Assembly: GCA_030248065.1 (NCBI GenBank)
Contig: JASAMV010004987.1
Location: 1 to 64,000 of the forward strand
DNA length: 64,000 nucleotides
Direction of reading: 5' to 3'
From: Rhynchonema sp. JSB1_4
Lineage: Eukaryota > Nematoda > Chromadorea > Monhysterida > Xyalidae
Part shown: positions 58,101 through 64,000 of the stretch, piece after piece
How the letters are laid out: each line of letters begins with the position of its first letter
Numbering within the stretch: position 1 is the first letter of the stretch
The notes under the pieces: model-generated
The model's database searches: none
Told to the model about the DNA's origin: nothing
What the model saw: only the letters and a program-made list of their open reading frames with translations
Made by a program: the position numbers and the translations under genes

Positions 58101-60963
58101 ATTTTTTTCGGTTCGTTTCAGAATGTGCTCGCTTATCCTCGGATGTCGGGTTTGCGACAAACTACAATGGTATGGGTTGGATAGTTGGAAAAGCACGGCT
58201 TTTAAAAATGCTGGTACGCACGGTATAGTAAATTTCTAATTTCGACCCCAATCATTCCTAAGGACGGAGAGACCCGAGGAAGAGAAAAAAAACTACACAC
58301 ACAACTAATAGTCACCAGAACATTACATGCGAGGACCAAAAAATGGAGCGGACGAAGGCCAGATGCGGTTGGAGTTCATAGTGATTGCTCGTAAAACGGT
58401 ACATGCTCCCCAAAAGCTACGTTTACTACTGTACGTTCTGTACAATATCAACGTTGCTATGTATATGTTGTTTTTTGAGGCCCACTCCACATCTGCAGTC
58501 AATGACGTCGATATAAAACTTGGGCATTTTCCAGATGAACGCACTTTTATACTTGTGGTTTTGGTTTAGAGCGACATCAAACTTGGCGATCGGATCGGAT
58601 CGGATGTGATCTGCCTTGGTCACGTAGCCTTTTTGTAAGAAATTTAGTGATGCCGCTAATTTAGTCCAGAGTAAAAGTGCAAGAATCACGCGCTGCCAAG
58701 ACAACTCACATCCGATCAGCAAGTTTGATAACGACACAATTATAGTTTTTTGTTGACATTTCATAAAACTGTAGTGCGGAACTATAGTTTGCAGAAGATG
58801 GTGCTTTGAGATCTAACAGATACGAACACGTCAAGTGAAACCGTGGAAACAATGCTGCGCAACACACTGTGATCGTAGGATGCAACCATTCAAGTCAACG
58901 TGTCATGCAGTTCAAATAAAATGTGCCACTACCACTCAGTTCCGCAATGCAGATGAGTTCGAATATTGGTGCCGTGCGTGTGGGCAAGCGCAGTCCTGCA
59001 ACCCTTTCCATGCCACAAGATTGAAATGAGTGCATTGCTTGTGCGCTCGACAATGCGCAGGCACTTTCCAGACCGGCGTATAGTTGTGAATTACGGCATG
59101 AAATCAAAACGAGTCCAATAAACCGAATGACTGTGTTTGCTCAACTTTATAACTTTTACAACTCTGGTGAACTATTTAGTCGTTGACGTGTCGTGGGGGC
59201 TTTGGGAAAACAGACCAAATAATTCGGAAGTGTCTCGCTTAATCTTGCTGGAGAAAAAGTTTTCCCTAGTTCGGTAATATACATTCACTTACAAGACGCC
59301 AGCAGAAAAACCGGGCAATAGAAGCTGCTTGCTCTCCATAACGTGAAAACAGCTGGATTTCAGGAGGGCCGTGCATCATTATCACAGATGATCGCAGTGA
59401 CAATATTTTATCCTGACCTTTGAAAAGATGCTGTTTTCCAGCATTGCTGGCTTTTTGTCGTACCCCAGGACAGGACCAAACAGCGGCGGTTACTGTATTG
59501 TACGGCCTAGTGACACGATAATGGTACAACGCAATTTTCGGGTTTGGCTGCATGCAATTATAGAATGGCATGATAAAACGCTCGTCAGCAGTAAAATTGG
59601 AGGCCAAACTGTCGGTCACTGTATTTGTATATGTAGACGGTTTCTGTATAAAGAGGGTACACACTGTAAAAAGTGGAAAATATCGTGACGTGCCAAACAC
59701 AGTATGAGCCTGAGACAACCGAAAGATGTGAACGATTGTCGTTTGACAACAACAACTCTCAACAGGTGTTGCCTGGCGTCGTAAAAAATGTTTTGTGTTT
59801 GCTCCTGGGCTAGTATTGGATAGGGCACTGTGACAATGTGGCTTATTCTAATGTAGTCAACTTGAAACGCAGGAGCGCTGCTGATGTCGTTGACGCAGCC
59901 ATTGGGGCGGTACTCTTATTCTGAACCAGTCGACGAGTACTTTGCATTACCTGCAAGCCATCGGATAAAACCGACGGTCAACCTGTGGGATGATTTGCGT
60001 CGTGAACAATGGTATGAGCCAATGTGACAAAATGGCTAAATGAGTAGAAACTACCACCCTGGTTAGGCGGCGAGCCAGCTGACCTGCCATACCTTGGTCG
60101 GGGTAAGTGACCCCAGAAGCCAACGAAAACGTGAGTGCCAGATCACTCTCTCTCGTAATTAAATATTTATATTTTTCAGGTGTCCTTTACGATGTCATCT
60201 GTCATGGCATCTGAAACAAGCCATCATTAGCTAATGGAATGTGGTACCTGTACCACACCTGGGGGTGACAATAACAGCCCGGTTAAAGTGCATTAGTTGA
60301 CGTGTGGGTCTCTGCGAGGGACAATGAAGGCAGACAAACAGCTGGAGCGCATAATCGGATTGAATTTGGCTCTCACGACTTGAAGGTTCAATTCCTGATC
60401 CGAATCAAGAGCAGTAGTCGCATTAACCAACCTGAATTGAAACTCTCAGGTGCAGAATGGTGTTATATGGGGTCTGGCTTCACATGCATGTTGGATCGCT
60501 GTAAGTACGACAGACCAGACAAGCGCAGCCACACAGATTATGCACCGATGTGCCACGTCCGAACCATAGTCAATCAGTGATGTTATGCAGAGGGCCCTAA
60601 TTAATTTCACATCGAATTGAGTTTTGTTTTCGCACTAGTCTAACTTTGAGCACAAAAGCTAACCCGCCAACCCGCTTGATGTAGCGCTGAACACAAAGTT
60701 GGGTAACATGCTGTAGATATCAATAGTTACTCTTATCACGATTTGATTTTTTAAGCAATTGTCAGTGCTATTTTATGGATCAACAAATCATATGCAGAAA
60801 ATGAGCGAAATATAATAGCACCCGATCATAGAATACAGCCCTGGTTCAATTTCAAAAAACGCGAATTCAAAATGGCCCTAAAATTTCTCTCCTCAAAGTT
60901 CCCAAGCCAAATGGTCATTCACGAACTTTCGTTGACAATAATACTATCACATTTCAACATTAA
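55103..60963. other. Intergenic stretch, no gene recognised
   Basis: Open frames up to 174 codons (minus strand near 57349-57873) and 150 codons (minus near 59266-59718) exist but show no domain, signal or consistent splice sites. A TIR element lies at 58573-58735, a GT run at about 57181 and a fragment of the TATAGTAAATTTC MITE end near 58213. Confidence 0.45.
58573..58735. mobile_element. Short element with CATCAAACTTGGCGATCGG ends
   Basis: ACATCAAACTTGGCGATCGG with GGATGTGA on the left is mirrored on the right by TCACATCCGATCAGCAAGTT and TGATAACG. An extra CGGAT duplication is in the left arm. The same end sequence occurs singly or doubled in introns at about 41640, 41815, 46918 and 54390. 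Confidence 0.7.
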
Positions 60964-63900
60964 TCAATCATTCATAAAATCTGATCCCGACTGTGGTTTG
61001 TCGTACTGAAACGGTGGTGGTGGGAACTTTGGTGGTGGTGGGGGTGGGATGTAGGGACGATGCGGGCCTGCTGGTTGAAACATCACTGGTGAGTCCTGAT
61101 GGGTCAGGCCCAATTCGTCGGCACTCGGCGCTGTGTCCATCTGAAACATCACTGGACACGTGAACCCTGATTCAGCAGGGATACATTCGTATCGTGCCCA
61201 TTGGTGGTTTTTTTATCCTGTTGGTCGTTTGACCTGGACGCCCAACTAAGCAAAAAATATCACATAAAGTGCAGTCTGTATTATACCTTGAATTCCACGA
61301 CAGTCGGTTTTGTGTGAATTGTGAGCCCTCCATATGGCACCACTCCACGTTTGGTCTGCATTTGCATGGCTGCTGGAGGCGGATGAGATGGGGGTGCGGG
61401 GATACTTGGTGCTGCCTGGGTGGTCGCCACTGGAGTTGGGCTAAAAATGAACGTGAATTTGAAAAAAAACTGTATTGGTCAAAAAATTAAAACGTAAGCA
61501 TCTAACCTCGGAGCGGCAGCCGCGACTGCAGGCACAGCCTCTGACGCAGCCACTGGAGTTTCGGCCTGCAGTCGCTTCTTGGCTTCTTTCAGGATGTCCT
61601 TCTTGTGCTTGCCAAACACCGGAATGATCCAACCTGGAAATTATGCAAAAATGGAATAGAAGTTGAATGAAATAAAAAAAACTAAACAACAATCATTGAA
61701 CCTGGTGCCACGGGTTCGGTGAAGTCTTTCTCCAACGTGTGTGCTGTCCAGAGCGATGACTGCAGCAGTTGGGTGATCACTGAGATAAATACCTGAAATG
61801 GCAGTAACCAGCTGATGTTTCACAAAGGCCATAAACAAAAATCGAAGCCTTATCGGGCACACCTGAACGATGAACAACAAGGCAAATCCGATCATAGGCA
61901 TCCAGGGGTCAAATGCCTCTCTCACTGCATCGGTGCAGCCCAATGAATGCATGTGTGTGGCTAATAGCTCGTCACGAACGCGGTGCATTTGTCTGAAACA
62001 GCAAGGGGTTGCAGGGAAGAGCGCTATTTGTGTTGTTATCATGCCCATCAGAACCAGGTTTGATTGGATAATAATTTCGTCAGTAGCGAATTGCAGATTA
62101 CAGTTATACATCACTTTTTAGTGACATGATCGCGACAACATATTCACTGTGCATGTGATAAGGAGGCGAGTGGTAAAAATTGGACCAGTGCACCAGGTTA
62201 TCGTCAGTAGGAACGCATCAGACGGTCACGTGACCACGAAAACTAACTCCCGATCAAATCGTCGTTGTCTCTGTCCTGGTATCTTTATGTTCTCATTGTA
62301 CAAGTTGACGAGCATGTTTGCGTTGCAGTTGGTTGAGTTGAGACGACAGCACGATGCGGGCATGGCACAGTACCACACAATTGATCGGCTGGCATTCACA
62401 CCACGTGGCTGAGGGGCGATACCGTCGCACGGTCGGTTGTAGTGCTGCAAATTACGGGGATTGATGGGTACCGGTTTCTTTGTGGTGTACATGAACTTTC
62501 TTGTGAATTCTAATGCCGAAAGGTTTAGCACGCAGCAGATGATCATGATAACAAAATGAAGTTGAAAAGGCCCAACGGCAAGAACATGAATTGTACACCA
62601 ATTTCCTTTCGGTTGTCGTTGTGAGCTGCTGTCTAGGTCAGTCGGTGCACCAGGTCATCATCAGTGCGCATACACCAGAAATCACTTGAGAGTACGTTTT
62701 AGACTTCCCATCGAACATTACTGCTTGCAGGCAAATGCACAAAGATGAAGCCGACGAAAATCTGACCCTTCACCTGTGTGTTGTGTTGATCTGCCCAGTA
62801 ACGTTCGTCCGTAAGACTGGCGTTGGCTTTGTATTTCTCGGTGATGTTCGGATGACACACGTGCACAACACCGAACGCGTCATTGCTGATGTCGAGCAGA
62901 CAAGGGGGATGCGTCATGCTGTATAGAGGGCAGGGGTTGTGAGCTTACATATCGCAAGGGTACAACTGTGCGAAACATAAAAAACCTAGACGTAGTCGGC
63001 CCTTTTCATAGTACTTCGGGATGACTTTTCAGGATTGAGGACAGGCCAAGCCTGATCCGCAAGCCAAGACAAGATCGTGTTGTATGCTTACACGCATGTC
63101 ACTAATATCCTGAATAATCTGCCACACAAACTTGTTCAACAGCCGGTCCCTGGTGTCCAGCCAGGACAAATATGGCCGTGTCTTCTTCCATCCACAACAC
63201 TGAAACATCAGCTGCACCGCATCCAGCCGCTCGTGGTCGTCCATGTTGCTCGTGTAACGTTTCATCAGGTCGTCGAATCCTTTGCCGAAATACTGCAACA
63301 GCGGAGATAATGAGTCAATCGATTAACAAATTATTCGATCAATGATATAATTGAATCAATCACTAAATCGACCAATTAACCAATCGATCACATATATGAA
63401 CCTGATCAAATTTCAGCCAGTAGAGTGCGTTGGCGAGAATGAGCACGATCGAGATCACCAGGCCGATAGCCGGCAGAATCGACCATTCGCTGGAAACAGT
63501 TTTCTACTTTTATTATATTACACGTGTTGAGTTTATTAACCAAAGCAAAACAAAACGCCAACCCGAACGCAGACTCGCGCGTCGTGTGATGTATGTTGAT
63601 GGTGAGAAAGAAGCAGAATAAATGCATGCCGAACATTGTCAATGCGAACACGAGGTTCATGTGTGGCAGGTAGCCGACACCAGCACGCGCGACCGAAAGA
63701 ATTGTTGGCAGGCCCTGTACCGAAGTGAAGTGCTATGTCATGCTTAACGCGCTGGCAATCCGAATTTGCGTTCCTAAACAAAAATCCCCCCCCCCCCCAT
63801 CTCACCGATTCCCACCACCAATAAGCTTGTGCCGCAGAATATGCCATTAGCAACGCTGCAAATATTCCTGAAATTTTGATATACATTTGTTTGTGATTTT

Positions 63901-64000
63901 CTCTGTTATATTTTGCAAAAAATAACCTGCGGTGATGTTGAATAATATGGATGTCGTGAACAGGCAGCGACGGGCGTTTACACTTGTGTAAATCACCAAC
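60964..64000 (-). CDS. Large-loop tetraspanin with Pro-rich C-terminal tail (5' end outside window)
   Basis: The traced exons include: right edge-63927 and 63867-63806 (TM1, LFTTSILFNITA then GIFAALLMAYSAAQAYWWW), 63714-63563 (TM2, MNLVFALTMFGMHLFCFFLT), 63489-63402 (TM3, SILPAIGLVISIVLILANAL), 63292-63092 (loop start with QCCGWKK), about 62915-62775, about 62507-62302 (CAMPASCCRLNSTNC), 61996-61870 (LGCTDAV and TM4 WMPMIGFALLFIVQ), about 61788, 61634 and 61440, and the last exon ending at 60964. CCG, PxSCC and GC are the tetraspanin EC2 cysteines. EC2 is long, as in peripherin/RDS. The cytoplasmic tail is Ala/Pro-rich and ends KFPPPPFQYDKP...DFMND. Tetraspanins organise membrane microdomains. 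Exon phases between 63092 and 62507 are unresolved, so a small exon may be missing. Confidence 0.85.
62188..62234. repeat. Intronic motif A, tetraspanin copy 1
   Basis: GTGCACCAGGTTATCGTCAG continues through GAACGCATCAGACGGTCACG to TGACC. It keeps the CACGTGACC end seen at 44469. Confidence 0.75.
62644..62671. repeat. Intronic motif A, tetraspanin copy 2
   Basis: GGTGCACCAGGTCATCATCA continues into GTGCGCA. It is in the next upstream intron of the same gene. Confidence 0.75.

Overview
This window is nuclear DNA from an animal, almost certainly an invertebrate. Genes are split by GT-AG introns, many only 60-150 bp long, and the proteins are metazoan: the Polycomb subunit SUZ12, an ANKRD29-type ankyrin protein, legumain, a DEG/ENaC channel, a tetraspanin and a ShKT-domain secreted protein. 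The mix of ShKT domains, a degenerin-like channel and legumain would suit a non-insect ecdysozoan or a related small invertebrate, but nothing seen fixes the phylum. No rRNA, tRNA, operon or CRISPR was seen. Gene models were built by hand from reading frames, splice sites and intron phase; most close perfectly in phase.

Layout. 1-1841: repeats. 1842-2323 (+): 3' end of a U1-type zinc-finger gene. 3384-9200 (+): SUZ12. 10791-15649 (-): aldo-keto reductase of the L-galactose dehydrogenase type. 15650-24074: gene-poor, crowded with palindromic MITE-like elements and a large foldback structure with minisatellite arms (21640-23612). 24075-26892 (-): secreted protein with two ShKT domains. 26893-29526: AT-rich, nothing recognised. 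29527-31626 (-): ANKRD29-like gene. 31627-35196: MITEs and a GT microsatellite. 35197-39725 (-): legumain. 40136-42997 (+): complete but unrecognised 308-aa gene. 43786-45480 (-): NUDT5-like ADP-sugar pyrophosphatase. 46279-55102 (-): DEG/ENaC channel subunit, whose largest intron holds a complete PLAT-domain membrane protein gene (49595-51712, +). 55103-60963: nothing recognised. 60964 to the right edge (-): large-loop tetraspanin, 5' end outside the window.

The genes do not form one pathway; they are ordinary neighbours in a eukaryotic chromosome. The novelty is in the repeat biology: at least eight families of palindromic elements (one hAT-like with an 8-bp target duplication, one TTAA-flanked, some nested in each other), a foldback element, and two short motif families that recur only inside introns of the genes between 38 and 63 kb.
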